DNA from: Sulfurimonas sp.
GTDB lineage: Bacteria > Campylobacterota > Campylobacteria > Campylobacterales > Sulfurimonadaceae
DNA: 64,000 nucleotides
Direction: 5' to 3'
NCBI GenBank assembly: GCA_011391635.1
Contig: JAABQD010000001.1
Location: forward strand, 1-64,000
The position numbers and the translations under genes are program-made. Shown in pieces: positions 46,152 to 54,964 of this stretch. A model generated the notes under the pieces. That model ran no database searches, was not told the DNA's origin, and saw nothing but the letters and a program-made list of their open reading frames with translations. How positions within the stretch are numbered: position 1 is the first letter of the stretch; every line of letters begins with the position of its first letter.

Positions 46152-46910
46152 CTATCCTATCTCAACTTCAACATTATCATCTAAAATAATCACTCTCTCA
46201 TATAAACCTATCGTTTTAAGTTCATCTATTATAGCATCTATGTACTCATACTTAATATGGTTAATGTATATTTGAATATCATCTCTTTGGAGTGCTTTTA
46301 ACTCATCTTGTAATAATATTGGCGTCAAATGCTTACTCAAAACAGCCAAACGATTAAAAGCAGAGGGAAAAGAAACTTCAATAACTAACTGTTTTAAACT
46401 CTTGTTTTTATTTAAAAAATCCCATGTGTGGTAACAAAGGAATGTATCCGAGGTAAATACCATAGCATTATTAATCACAAACCCACAGCTCCCAAAAGTA
46501 TGAAAATTTGGATAAGGTTGCAATCTGAAGTTGCCTATAGTATATTCTTGAAAATACTCCAAACTATGAAAAATTATTGCATTTGCACTCTTATTCATAA
46601 GTGGTATCTTTGAGAAATCTGGCCAGATTTTATTATTAAAGATATTCTCTTTTAAAATATCAATCACCTCTTGTGTCGCAAAAACATGGAGCGGTTTTTC
46701 CATTCTTGAGTAAAAAGTATCAATCGCAGTCGGCAAATCCACAATATGATCAAAGTGAGCATGCGTCAACACTACATTCTCTAACTTTAAAAAATCATTC
46801 CCCAGACTCTGAATTAAATTTCCAGCATCAATGACACTTTTTTCATCCAGCAAATAGGAACTGAGTTGAGAATTTTGAGTTTTAGAACCAAATGCACCTA
46901 AGATTTTCAT
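46152..46910 (-). CDS. Class II cyclic-nucleotide phosphodiesterase-like metallohydrolase
   Basis: 252 aa metallo-beta-lactamase fold with HxHxDH in LTHAHFDHI (His50, His52, Asp54, His55), later metal ligands in SDTFLCYH and INHIKYEY. Length, the early GAFGSKTQNSQLSSYLL and the lack of RNase Z features fit class II 3',5'-cyclic nucleotide phosphodiesterases (CpdP type). It is the first gene of the operon holding an adenylate cyclase 4 kb downstream, so degradation of cAMP is a reasonable role. RNase Z-like or other hydrolases remain possible. Confidence 0.72.
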   Translation of the reverse strand: MKILGAFGSKTQNSQLSSYLLDEKSVIDAGNLIQSLGNDFLKLENVVLTHAHFDHIVDLPTAIDTFYSRMEKPLHVFATQEVIDILKENIFNNKIWPDFSKIPLMNKSANAIIFHSLEYFQEYTIGNFRLQPYPNFHTFGSCGFVINNAMVFTSDTFLCYHTWDFLNKNKSLKQLVIEVSFPSAFNRLAVLSKHLTPILLQDELKALQRDDIQIYINHIKYEYIDAIIDELKTIGLYERVIILDDNVEVEIG

Positions 46911-46978
46911 TTATAACTCCAATAAATCATACCTCAATAGTAACATTATTTTTAAAAAAATAAAATAATAATACCTAA

Positions 46979-47285
46979 AGAGTTATATTTTCCACATGCC
47001 AAATTTTTTCAGATGTAATGATAATTGCGTCAAAAGTGAAATCACAATCAATAGAGTTTTTATTCATGTAAATTTGTGCGGTTTTGATAATTTTTGAGAG
47101 TTTCGAGCGGGTGATGTTTTGGATAGCACTCTCATAATCTTCGCCACTCTTTACCTCGACAAAGTGAAGAACTTCCTCTTTTACAGCGATGATGTCTATC
47201 TCTCCAAAACGGCTGTAAAAATTTCTCTCTATAACTATAAAACCTTTGTCATAAAGAAATCCACATGCCAACTCTTCGGCTAGAT
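46979..47285 (-). pseudogene. Truncated duplicate of yraN (5' end missing)
   Basis: 307 bp match the intact yraN at 49639-49945. The last 205 bp (47081-47285) are identical to 49741-49945, and the first 100 bp carry about 14 differences. The first 11 codons of yraN are absent, because the match stops at GGCTAGAT and unrelated sequence follows. The track ORF starts at a TTG inside the remnant and is unlikely to be expressed as a working protein. It lies between the phosphodiesterase gene and the GH3 gene. CCACATGCC copies sit at 46992 and 47261. Confidence 0.85.
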
Positions 47286-47332
47286 GCTATGCATTTAAAA
47301 TTAAATCCCATCATTCATAATTTATTTTAATG

Positions 47333-47338
47333 TATAAT
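47333..47338 (+). promoter_or_regulatory. -10 box of the GH3 gene
   Basis: TATAAT 28 bases before the ATG, with AGAAGGA as the ribosome site, so the inserted gene brings its own promoter. Confidence 0.6.
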
Positions 47339-47365
47339 ATGTGAAATTTAGAAGGATTTTACTAT

Positions 47366-49597
47366 ATGAAAATAATTATAATTTTAGTCTTAATATGTTT
47401 AAGCCTATTCTCTTTAAGCTCTGATGAAAGTTTAACCAAAGAAGAAAAACAACAAATTGATAGTTATATTGACACCTCACCATTGGAGAATTTAATAGGA
47501 CAAGTTTTTATGATAGGTATAAAAACAGATTTTAAAAATTATCAAAACTCAGATGAAATCAAAAGTCTTTTAAAAGAAAATTCATTTGGTTCTGTTATGT
47601 TGAATTCATATAATTATTATGATCCTAGTAGTGATGATGATTACATGCATATAGATAATATAATCAGTTTTAATAATTTTCTTCAAGATAATGCACAAAG
47701 AAGTCCAGTTGCTCTGCCATTATTATTAGCTGTTGATTTTGAAACACCAAAATTTTCATCTATTAAAAAAGGATTAGAACTCCCTATTCCGCCGTTAACT
47801 TTATCTTGCTCCCAAGATTCAAAAATACTTAAAACATCTGGACTATTAAATGGATTACAGCTTTCTAAAATTGGTATTAACCTTTTGCTTGGTCCAACCC
47901 TTGATATTAGTAATGTAAATCAATCAGCATCAAAATCTTTGTTATTAAATAGACCTTTTGCTGGAAATAAACAAGGAGTTATAAATTCATCTAGCAACTT
48001 TATCTCAGGTTTGCTAGAAAGTAAAATAGCATTTTTTATTAAACATTTGCCTGGACATGGCTCTGTTGAGTCTAATCCACACGATAAAGAAATTCCTTGT
48101 TATACGGGTGGTCCTACAGAGTTTGAAAATGACATGCGACCATTTACTGAATTTTTGAAATATTCCGATGGAATGATGACATCACATATCGTGTTACCTG
48201 CAATTAATGGACTAGAAAAGGAATTTGTTACTTTTTCAAAAATATTTATAGATAAATATGTAAAGAAAATTGAAAATAATCAAGACAAAATTCTTATTAC
48301 TGACGATTTAAGTTCTATGGGAGCTATTACTAAATATATGGAAATTAATAATATGTCCTTGTCAAAAGTTGCTATAAAAGCTTTTGATGCGGGTCACGAT
48401 ATTTTATTGTTTTCACATACAGATGAGTCAAATGGGAAAAACCCGAATCTAAATACTTATGAAGATATTATTAAGATAAAAAAAGATTTATATGAACATA
48501 TAAAAGCGAACAATAATGAAATTAGGCTAAAACACTCCATAAAAAAAGTACTCTATTTAAAAGCTCATATACATAAGAGTAAAGGTGGGTCTATTAGTGA
48601 ACTATTTACAAAAACAGAGAGAAAAACATCTTTCTGGAGAGTTAGTGATAATTCTGAACAAATATTTCGTTCAATAAATGATACACTCAGTAAAGTTATG
48701 GAGATTAAAGACAGTTCTACATTTTCTTATGAAGCTATAAAAAAAGCATCTACCCTAATTCATAGTATAGACAATATTAAAAAATTTAACAGCATAACTC
48801 CTAATGAAACTATTGCAACTTACTGCGATGATGAGTTTACTGAAAAGTTTAAAGGGTTTTTAGAAGGAAAAACAAGCAAAATTAATTTTATAAAAAAAGA
48901 AACATTTGGTAAAACAAAAGAGCAACTTATACAGCAAATTCAAGACTCTGATTTGACTATATTTTTCGTAGTAGATGAGGATGACAGAAATCTTTTGGAT
49001 TATATAAGAATTAAAGATACTAAGAGTCTTCGATTAAATGAGAAAATTATAGTTTTTGTACTTGCCGCACCAACAATATTACAAAATGAAAGTCTTAATC
49101 ATTTTCAAATCATATCTCTATCGACAAACCATCCTAAATCATTAAAAGTAATTCAAGAGCTTTTAACTGATGACATTCATCCAATAGATATTAAAAATTT
49201 TCCAATAAAAATTGGTAGTAATGGTGGATATCACTCTCTTGATAATGTTACTTGGGTAAAAAAAGCAGATTTTATTAGTAATAAAGACGACAATATAAGT
49301 AGTAGCTTAAACAAAGATGAAAGCTCTAGCTTCAATTATTCCAATATCATGTCATTTGCCTACATTGTTTTTCAAACTCTGCTACTCTCTGCTTATTTTT
49401 ATCATTTTAAAGAAAAAGAAGGTACTAAAAAGTTTTTTAATTTTCGTAGTAATAATATAGTTTTAGCCGTTATAATACCCAATGTTTTAGCAATTATATT
49501 CATATATTTTTTTAATAAAGAAATTCATGATAATCAAACAACAACATATGTTTTAGATAGTTCAAAAAAATATATAAACAAAAAGATAGATGAATAA
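47366..49597 (+). CDS. GH3 glycosidase-like protein with C-terminal membrane helices
   Basis: 743 aa. Signal peptide (about 1-18), GH3 barrel (about 35-400) with KHLPGHGSVESNPHD, MMTSHIVLPAI and the nucleophile motif ITDDLSSMGAI, as in NagZ-like beta-N-acetylglucosaminidases. The Asp of the NagZ DSH dyad is not conserved (SNPH). After a region of about 270 residues of no known fold come two membrane helices (about 660-680 and 695-715). A periplasmic, membrane-anchored enzyme acting on peptidoglycan or glycans is likely. Markedly AT-rich, on the plus strand among minus genes, and bracketed by yraN copies: a recent arrival. Confidence 0.82.
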   Translation: MKIIIILVLICLSLFSLSSDESLTKEEKQQIDSYIDTSPLENLIGQVFMIGIKTDFKNYQNSDEIKSLLKENSFGSVMLNSYNYYDPSSDDDYMHIDNIISFNNFLQDNAQRSPVALPLLLAVDFETPKFSSIKKGLELPIPPLTLSCSQDSKILKTSGLLNGLQLSKIGINLLLGPTLDISNVNQSASKSLLLNRPFAGNKQGVINSSSNFISGLLESKIAFFIKHLPGHGSVESNPHDKEIPCYTGGPTEFENDMRPFTEFLKYSDGMMTSHIVLPAINGLEKEFVTFSKIFIDKYVKKIENNQDKILITDDLSSMGAITKYMEINNMSLSKVAIKAFDAGHDILLFSHTDESNGKNPNLNTYEDIIKIKKDLYEHIKANNNEIRLKHSIKKVLYLKAHIHKSKGGSISELFTKTERKTSFWRVSDNSEQIFRSINDTLSKVMEIKDSSTFSYEAIKKASTLIHSIDNIKKFNSITPNETIATYCDDEFTEKFKGFLEGKTSKINFIKKETFGKTKEQLIQQIQDSDLTIFFVVDEDDRNLLDYIRIKDTKSLRLNEKIIVFVLAAPTILQNESLNHFQIISLSTNHPKSLKVIQELLTDDIHPIDIKNFPIKIGSNGGYHSLDNVTWVKKADFISNKDDNISSSLNKDESSSFNYSNIMSFAYIVFQTLLLSAYFYHFKEKEGTKKFFNFRSNNIVLAVIIPNVLAIIFIYFFNKEIHDNQTTTYVLDSSKKYINKKIDE

Positions 49598-49634
49598 AAT
49601 GTTGAGTATCAAGCGACACATAAAATAGATAACT

Positions 49635-49964
49635 TCAGAGAGTTATATTTTCCACATGCCAGATTTTTTGAGGTGTAACGATAATTGCATCAAAAGTAAA
49701 ATCACAATCCAAAGAATTTTTGCTCATATAGATTTGTGCAGTTTTGATAATTTTTGAGAGTTTCGAGCGGGTGATGTTTTGGATAGCACTCTCATAATCT
49801 TCGCCACTCTTTACCTCGACAAAGTGAAGAACTTCCTCTTTTACAGCGATGATGTCTATCTCTCCAAAACGGCTGTAAAAATTTCTCTCTATAACTATAA
49901 AACCTTTGTCATAAAGAAATCCACATGCCAACTCTTCGGCTAGATTTCCCTTGGCTCTGCTCAT
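49635..49964 (-). CDS. yraN: UPF0102 protein YraN, intact copy
   Basis: 109 aa, PD-(D/E)xK-like family. The nuclease-like motif is visible: RFGEIDIIAVKEEVLHFVEVK (Asp, then ExK). The biochemical role is unsettled; it has been suggested to process DNA. It starts 1 base after the formate dehydrogenase stop. A truncated copy lies 2.7 kb to the left. CCACATGCC copies near both ends (49652 and 49921) encode IWHVEN and LACGFL. Confidence 0.9.
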   Translation of the reverse strand: MSRAKGNLAEELACGFLYDKGFIVIERNFYSRFGEIDIIAVKEEVLHFVEVKSGEDYESAIQNITRSKLSKIIKTAQIYMSKNSLDCDFTFDAIIVTPQKIWHVENITL

Positions 49965-49965
49965 G

Positions 49966-52035
49966 TTAGATATTTATCACTTCAACTTTTATGGACTTAA
50001 ATGCAGCTGTTAAAATCAGCTCATCACACTTATCGCCAAAGAGATTATTTATCTTTGACTTCGCATGATGGAAGGTACAAAAGAGCGTTTGTGGCTGGAC
50101 TTTGTCTGTAAATTTTACCGTGAGTGGATTCGTCTCTCCAAACTCAGTTTTGAGGATAACTTTTTCGCTCACAAAATCCGCCGCATCGCCCTCATACACG
50201 AGTAAAATATCCTCATCATAACGGCTATTTAACTTCTCGCTCTCTTTGGTTTGTGCCGCGTTGTTGTAGTGTGCCAAAGTTCTACCGGTTGTGAGATGGT
50301 AACCTGTGAGAGTTTTAGCGATTATCTCTTGCACCATGCCACGGAGTTTATATTGGTGGTAATGAAACTCACCCAAGCCATCTTCAGTTCTAAAATCGAG
50401 TTGATGCAAAATCGGTGTATCTTCGGTATGCACTGGCCATTGAAGCCCTCGTATGCGATGTCGCTCAAGACGAACATAACTCGCACCGCTGAAACGGCGG
50501 TATGCTACCTCTCGAACCTCATCCCAAATTTCGTTTGAGTTTTTATACTCTGCTGTTCCGCCCATTTTATTATCAAGCATCTGCAAAACTTCCCAATCAT
50601 CAGGCAAGTCGGATTGCACAAGCGGTTGTGAGAGGTGAAGGCGACGCATTGCGTTTATATAAACACCCGTTTTTTCATACGCTGATTTTACACCAACCAC
50701 AATATCCGCTTTTTGTGCAACATCTGTCATAAAAAGCTCTTGCACAAAAATGAGCTCCAAATTCTCTATGGCTCTCTCGATTTTGTTAAGATTTGGGTGG
50801 ATGTGCGTTATATCTTCGCCGATGTTTAGGAGTGCTTTGACACGCCCCTCTAACATCTCTTCAACAAGCTGAGGCGTCATCAAACCGACCTCTTTTGGCT
50901 CCTGATAATCAGGTGCGTAGTAGGGAAGCATTCCCATGTCACAAGTTCCCTGCACATTGTTTTGTCCACGAAGTGGCATAAGTCCAGCTCCACTTTTTCC
51001 TATATTGCCCGTCATAAGTGCCAAATGTGTGATTGCCATAACTGCATAGGAACCATCAAGATGCTCAGTAATACCAAGTCCCCAAAAAATCATAGACTTT
51101 TTGAGTGCGTATTCACGGGCAATTTTTGGAATCATTTTTGATAAGCTTTGATACCCTTCGATATTTTCAAAATACTTTGGATTCGCATAGGGGTCGTTTA
51201 AAATCTTCTCTTTAAATGCATCAAACCCTTTGGTTCTCTCTCGTAAGAAATTTTCATGGTACAACTCTTCATCTATGATGACATATGCGAGCATATTTAA
51301 GACCAATAAATTTGCTTCATGGGGCATAATCGCCTTATATTTTGCAAAACGGTGGAGTTTAATTTCACGCACATCAAAAACCGCCAAATTATCATGCTCA
51401 CGAGCAACATCCAAAATACGGTTTGCAATAATAGGGTGTGCTTCAGTTGTGTTTGAGCCAATCACAATCATAAATTCGCAGTTGTAAATATCGTTGTAAG
51501 GATTCGTTGCCGCACCCTCGCCGATGGTGGTTCGCATCCCTTTGAGGCTTGGGGAGTGACAAACTCTCGCACAATTATCGACATGGGGAGAGTTCAGGGT
51601 GTGACGGGTAAATTTTTGAAAAAGGTAAGAGCTCTCGCATGAGGTTCTTGCCCCACCGATAGAGCAGACGCTTTTGCGACCATACTTCTCTTGAACCTCT
51701 TTAAGTTTCATAGCCGCCGCAGTTGTTACGGAGTCGAGGTCTGTTTCAAACCAGATGTCGTCATAATTTTTAAGAGAGTGGGCTATCGCATCTTTTATCG
51801 AAGGATTTTTTTCTAAAAAGCTTTTTTTGATTCGGGGAATTCGAAGGCGATTTGGCGATGTAACAAAATCAAAGCCGTATTTGCCTTTGATACAAAGCTT
51901 TCCTTGCGAGACTACGCCATCTTGGTGTGCAAAAATATTCACAATTTTATTTTCTTCTACATTGACATTTGCGGCAATGTCACATCCAACGCCACAATAT
52001 GTACAAACGCTATCGATAACCTTCAAATTTTCCAT
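49966..52035 (-). CDS. Formate dehydrogenase-like molybdopterin oxidoreductase, Cys form
   Basis: 689 aa. An N-terminal 4Fe-4S motif (CTYCGVGCDI, then GKLCIKG) and Mo-bis-MGD domains. The Mo ligand is Cys in NCARVCHSPSLKG, where E. coli FdhF has selenocysteine; no UGA is used here. MGD-binding segments LRGQNNVQGTCDMG and MTGNIGKSG are present. It oxidises formate (or reduces CO2) with an unknown partner; no electron-transfer subunit, membrane subunit or FdhD is adjacent. It lacks a Tat signal, so it is cytoplasmic. Followed 1 base later by yraN. Confidence 0.9.
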   Translation of the reverse strand: MENLKVIDSVCTYCGVGCDIAANVNVEENKIVNIFAHQDGVVSQGKLCIKGKYGFDFVTSPNRLRIPRIKKSFLEKNPSIKDAIAHSLKNYDDIWFETDLDSVTTAAAMKLKEVQEKYGRKSVCSIGGARTSCESSYLFQKFTRHTLNSPHVDNCARVCHSPSLKGMRTTIGEGAATNPYNDIYNCEFMIVIGSNTTEAHPIIANRILDVAREHDNLAVFDVREIKLHRFAKYKAIMPHEANLLVLNMLAYVIIDEELYHENFLRERTKGFDAFKEKILNDPYANPKYFENIEGYQSLSKMIPKIAREYALKKSMIFWGLGITEHLDGSYAVMAITHLALMTGNIGKSGAGLMPLRGQNNVQGTCDMGMLPYYAPDYQEPKEVGLMTPQLVEEMLEGRVKALLNIGEDITHIHPNLNKIERAIENLELIFVQELFMTDVAQKADIVVGVKSAYEKTGVYINAMRRLHLSQPLVQSDLPDDWEVLQMLDNKMGGTAEYKNSNEIWDEVREVAYRRFSGASYVRLERHRIRGLQWPVHTEDTPILHQLDFRTEDGLGEFHYHQYKLRGMVQEIIAKTLTGYHLTTGRTLAHYNNAAQTKESEKLNSRYDEDILLVYEGDAADFVSEKVILKTEFGETNPLTVKFTDKVQPQTLFCTFHHAKSKINNLFGDKCDELILTAAFKSIKVEVINI

Positions 52036-52123
52036 AAAATACCCACAAATTTTTAATTCGTAGAGTTTACAATCATCTCTCTTAAAAAGTTTGGAAGTGA
52101 GCTTGAGGAGAAAATGATTAAAG

Positions 52124-53779
52124 CTAAACTAAGCTCTTTTTTATAGCCTCCGCCACACGAAATGCGTTGGCGTAAATCGTCCATGTGTAGGGAACGCTCC
52201 CGCCTGTAGGCATAAATGAGGCGTCTGTGACATAAAGGTTGTCCAGCTCATGAGCTTTACAGTTTTTATCCAGCACTGAGGTTTTGGGATTGTCACCAAA
52301 TCTGCATCCACCTGCAACCAAATTGGGTGGCGGTGCGGAAGATATACTATATCCGATATCCTCTGCACCCATCTCTTTGAGTACCTCAACGCCTTTTTGT
52401 GCAAGATACTCACCCACTTCTAAATCATTTGGATGCCCAAAGAGATTTATCACACCAACTGGCATGTGGAACTTATCTTTTATCTCTTCATCGACGCTTA
52501 CAAAGCAGTTGTCATTTGGAAGCCAATCGTTAAAAACCTCAAATGTAAGCACTCTTGAAGTGGTGAGTTGTTTATGAATTTTTTTCTTCAGGGCTTCGCC
52601 CCAGAGGATATTTCCCACCTCATCATAAAACTCTCTTTTGACTCTTGGAATGATATTTTGATGCTCAAACAAGAAGTCGATTGTCCCACCTTTTTGTTTT
52701 GTGCCAGATACTTCATACTCGTACCACTGTTGCAAAGAACGGTTAAAAAACAGTCCCGTTTGCATGAGCTCTTTTTGTTGTACCTCCGATAAATTCTCAA
52801 ACGAAAATCGTCCAGAACCGCTTCCTCCAGCAGAAAACAGAAGATTTTTGCCGACTTGATTGGAGTTGTTTGCGATGCCATTTGGAAAGTGACTATTTTT
52901 GGAATTGAGCAGCAGACGAGAACTCTCTATGGCTTGAGCGGCTACCACAAAAATTTTTGCCTCTATTGTCTGTGAAGTGAGATTTTTGTCGTAGTAGTAT
53001 GCTTTTGTAATCTTTTTTGCATCACTCTCTAAGTTATACACAAAAGCTTCACTCACAATTTTGGCATCGCATATTTCTAGCAGTGCCGCTCTTGCACTCC
53101 CTTTTGCACCTGTTGCACAGCCATAACTTCCACAAAAGTTTGAGTAGGAACAACCATTTCGACCATTGTTGGCATGTGGAAGTATCGCTCTTGGAGTTGG
53201 AAGAGTCTCATAATTTAATCTTCCACATGCCGAGTCAAACCATTTGGTGACACTATTTTCTCTGAGTTTGGCATGTGGAAAGTTTGGAGTGCTTCTTGGC
53301 TCTAAAAATGTATGTTTGACAACTTCGCCCGAGACTCCAATAATTCGCTCCACTTTTTCGTAGTACGGCTCTAACTCTTCGTAGCTGATAGCCCAGTCAG
53401 CGATATTTGCACCCTCTTTTGCCCCATAAATAGAGAGGAGTCTGAAATCATTTGGTTTCATACGGTGAAAATATCCGCTCATTAGATTCGTCGAACCGCC
53501 GACCATCGAACCATTCCAAAAGCTCCAATTTTCTTCGCTTCCCACATGCCGACTGATTGAGCCATCTTGGGCTATTTCATTGATAATATGCCCTTCATCC
53601 GCTAAATTTGGAGTGAAGAGTTCACGCCGACACACCGCTAGCTCATCTTTGTTAAAATCCTCATCTCTGTAATATTTGCCTTTTTCAAGGACGATTACAC
53701 GAAATCCTGCACAGCTCAGCTCATACGCCACGGGTGCGCCACCCGCTCCGCTTCCGATAACGCAAACATCGTACATCAT
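52124..53779 (-). CDS. GMC-family oxidoreductase
   Basis: 551 aa from ATG at 53779, which has GAGG upstream; the track start 48 bases earlier lies inside the preceding gene. FAD-binding DVCVIGSGAGGAPVAYEL, then GGSTNLMSGYFHRM and the C-terminal TDASFMPTGGSVPYTWTIYANA with the GMC active-site region. It pairs with the gluconate 2-dehydrogenase subunit 3-like protein whose stop overlaps this start by 4 bases, so it probably acts as a membrane-side polyol or sugar-acid dehydrogenase. The partner cytochrome c is not present here. Five CCACATGCC copies fall in this gene. Confidence 0.88.
   Translation of the reverse strand: MMYDVCVIGSGAGGAPVAYELSCAGFRVIVLEKGKYYRDEDFNKDELAVCRRELFTPNLADEGHIINEIAQDGSISRHVGSEENWSFWNGSMVGGSTNLMSGYFHRMKPNDFRLLSIYGAKEGANIADWAISYEELEPYYEKVERIIGVSGEVVKHTFLEPRSTPNFPHAKLRENSVTKWFDSACGRLNYETLPTPRAILPHANNGRNGCSYSNFCGSYGCATGAKGSARAALLEICDAKIVSEAFVYNLESDAKKITKAYYYDKNLTSQTIEAKIFVVAAQAIESSRLLLNSKNSHFPNGIANNSNQVGKNLLFSAGGSGSGRFSFENLSEVQQKELMQTGLFFNRSLQQWYEYEVSGTKQKGGTIDFLFEHQNIIPRVKREFYDEVGNILWGEALKKKIHKQLTTSRVLTFEVFNDWLPNDNCFVSVDEEIKDKFHMPVGVINLFGHPNDLEVGEYLAQKGVEVLKEMGAEDIGYSISSAPPPNLVAGGCRFGDNPKTSVLDKNCKAHELDNLYVTDASFMPTGGSVPYTWTIYANAFRVAEAIKKSLV
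53171..53550. repeat. Cluster of four CCACATGCC copies inside the GMC gene
   Basis: Cores at 53171 (GGCATGTGG), 53223 (CCACATGCC), 53270 (GGCATGTGG) and 53542 (CCACATGCC), alternating in orientation; another lies at 52461. They encode LPHANN, SACGR, FPHAKL and SRHVGS. Confidence 0.88.
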
Positions 53780-54267
53780 AAATACGCCTCTTTTGGGCGA
53801 GGAAATCCTGCCTCGAAGCCCAGCCATTTTGCTGTGGCGGAGTTTGGATTTACGCCATAAATTTGGTCGCTAAGCGTCGCCTCCATGATAAATGTGAGCA
53901 TTTTATTTATCCATCGCTCACCCCATTTCTGCTTAGAAATGCTTAGAAGAACAGTTTGTCGCTCATCTTCCAAGAGGTGAACATACATTTTTTTGTGAAG
54001 TAATAGTGCCTCTTCGTTGAGCCACTGCACCCCATTTCTCAAAAAACTTTTTTCTTGGTTAGCAACTTTTGAATGGTTGAAGATGAGGGTTAAGTACGCT
54101 TCTGTGTTTACGCCCAATTTCTTGGCATGTGGAAAAAGATCCTCTTGCACAAGGGCTATAGTTTGCATAGGTGAGACTGCTCCGACAATATTTGATTTAT
54201 AAAAAATCAAAATACCTGCACTCAAAAATGCACCCTTTAGAAAGGTTCTACGAGAAATCGCTCTCAC
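53776..54267 (-). CDS. Gluconate 2-dehydrogenase subunit 3-like protein (Tat signal)
   Basis: 163 aa. A twin-arginine signal (SRRTFLKGAFLSAGILIFY) followed by the small helical domain of subunit 3 proteins, which chaperone or complete a GMC dehydrogenase on the periplasmic side. The 4-base overlap with the GMC gene supports a pair. The Tat signal could carry the GMC partner, which has no signal of its own, across the membrane. A CCACATGCC copy (54124) encodes FPHAKK. Confidence 0.85.
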   Translation of the reverse strand: MRAISRRTFLKGAFLSAGILIFYKSNIVGAVSPMQTIALVQEDLFPHAKKLGVNTEAYLTLIFNHSKVANQEKSFLRNGVQWLNEEALLLHKKMYVHLLEDERQTVLLSISKQKWGERWINKMLTFIMEATLSDQIYGVNPNSATAKWLGFEAGFPRPKEAYL

Positions 54268-54271
54268 TTAT

Positions 54272-54964
54272 TTATTTTGCTCCACCACATTTGCCACTTT
54301 CGCATTTTCCACTTTCACATTTAGCACTTTTGAGCTCTTTAGTTTGAATCTCTGGCTTATAAAATGCTAACTGATAAGTAGCGAGTGAAACAGTAGCGAT
54401 AAAGAGGAAAATAATCGTTTTTTGAAGGGATGAAATTTTTTGAATCTCATCTTTTTCTCGTATCTCACACACTCCACCAGGGCAAAGTTTTGGGTTTTCT
54501 TTGTAGATAATGTTGAAAATTTTACACCCTACACAGATTCCAAAAGCTGCCTCAGAAAAAAGGAGTAAGAGACAAAGAAGACAGATAAAGATTTTAATCG
54601 GCGTCATCACATTAAAAACTACGATGAGAAAAAACATGATGATGGCAAGATACAAACCAATAAACCACGCCCATCTTTTTTGCGGTGCTGCGACATACTC
54701 TGGTATCTGATTTTGCACCATGACGCGTCCTAAAAGCAGACTCGGAGCAAACTTGGGATTGATAAAAATTCGGATGATAAAATCTATCATAAATACCGTT
54801 ACGAATATTTGCGTAAAGATAAATTCATGTAAAAGATAGGAGTTCATAAATGATGTCACTGCAAACAAAAAGAGGATTCCAGCTCCAGCTCTTGCTTCGC
54901 GTTCGTTTAGAACTCTCACATCGTAAGGTTCTACGATTTCGCCAAAATAGATATATTTACTCAC
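54272..54964 (-). CDS. DUF4395 membrane protein with Cys-rich GKCG tail
   Basis: 230 aa. Four to five membrane helices with DUF4395 features (a CxxC in FGICVGCKIFN, and LCPGGVCE). The C-terminus repeats KCESGKCESGKCGG, an unusual Cys-rich tail that could bind copper or another soft metal. It overlaps the small GKCG protein gene by 4 bases. The same motif in both genes suggests that they act on one metal or on each other. The role is not known. Confidence 0.78.
   Translation of the reverse strand: MSKYIYFGEIVEPYDVRVLNEREARAGAGILFLFAVTSFMNSYLLHEFIFTQIFVTVFMIDFIIRIFINPKFAPSLLLGRVMVQNQIPEYVAAPQKRWAWFIGLYLAIIMFFLIVVFNVMTPIKIFICLLCLLLLFSEAAFGICVGCKIFNIIYKENPKLCPGGVCEIREKDEIQKISSLQKTIIFLFIATVSLATYQLAFYKPEIQTKELKSAKCESGKCESGKCGGAK

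Noticed and set aside
49966-52035. Selenocysteine in the formate dehydrogenase
   Set aside because: The Mo-ligand position is an ordinary Cys codon in the open frame, with no in-frame TGA.
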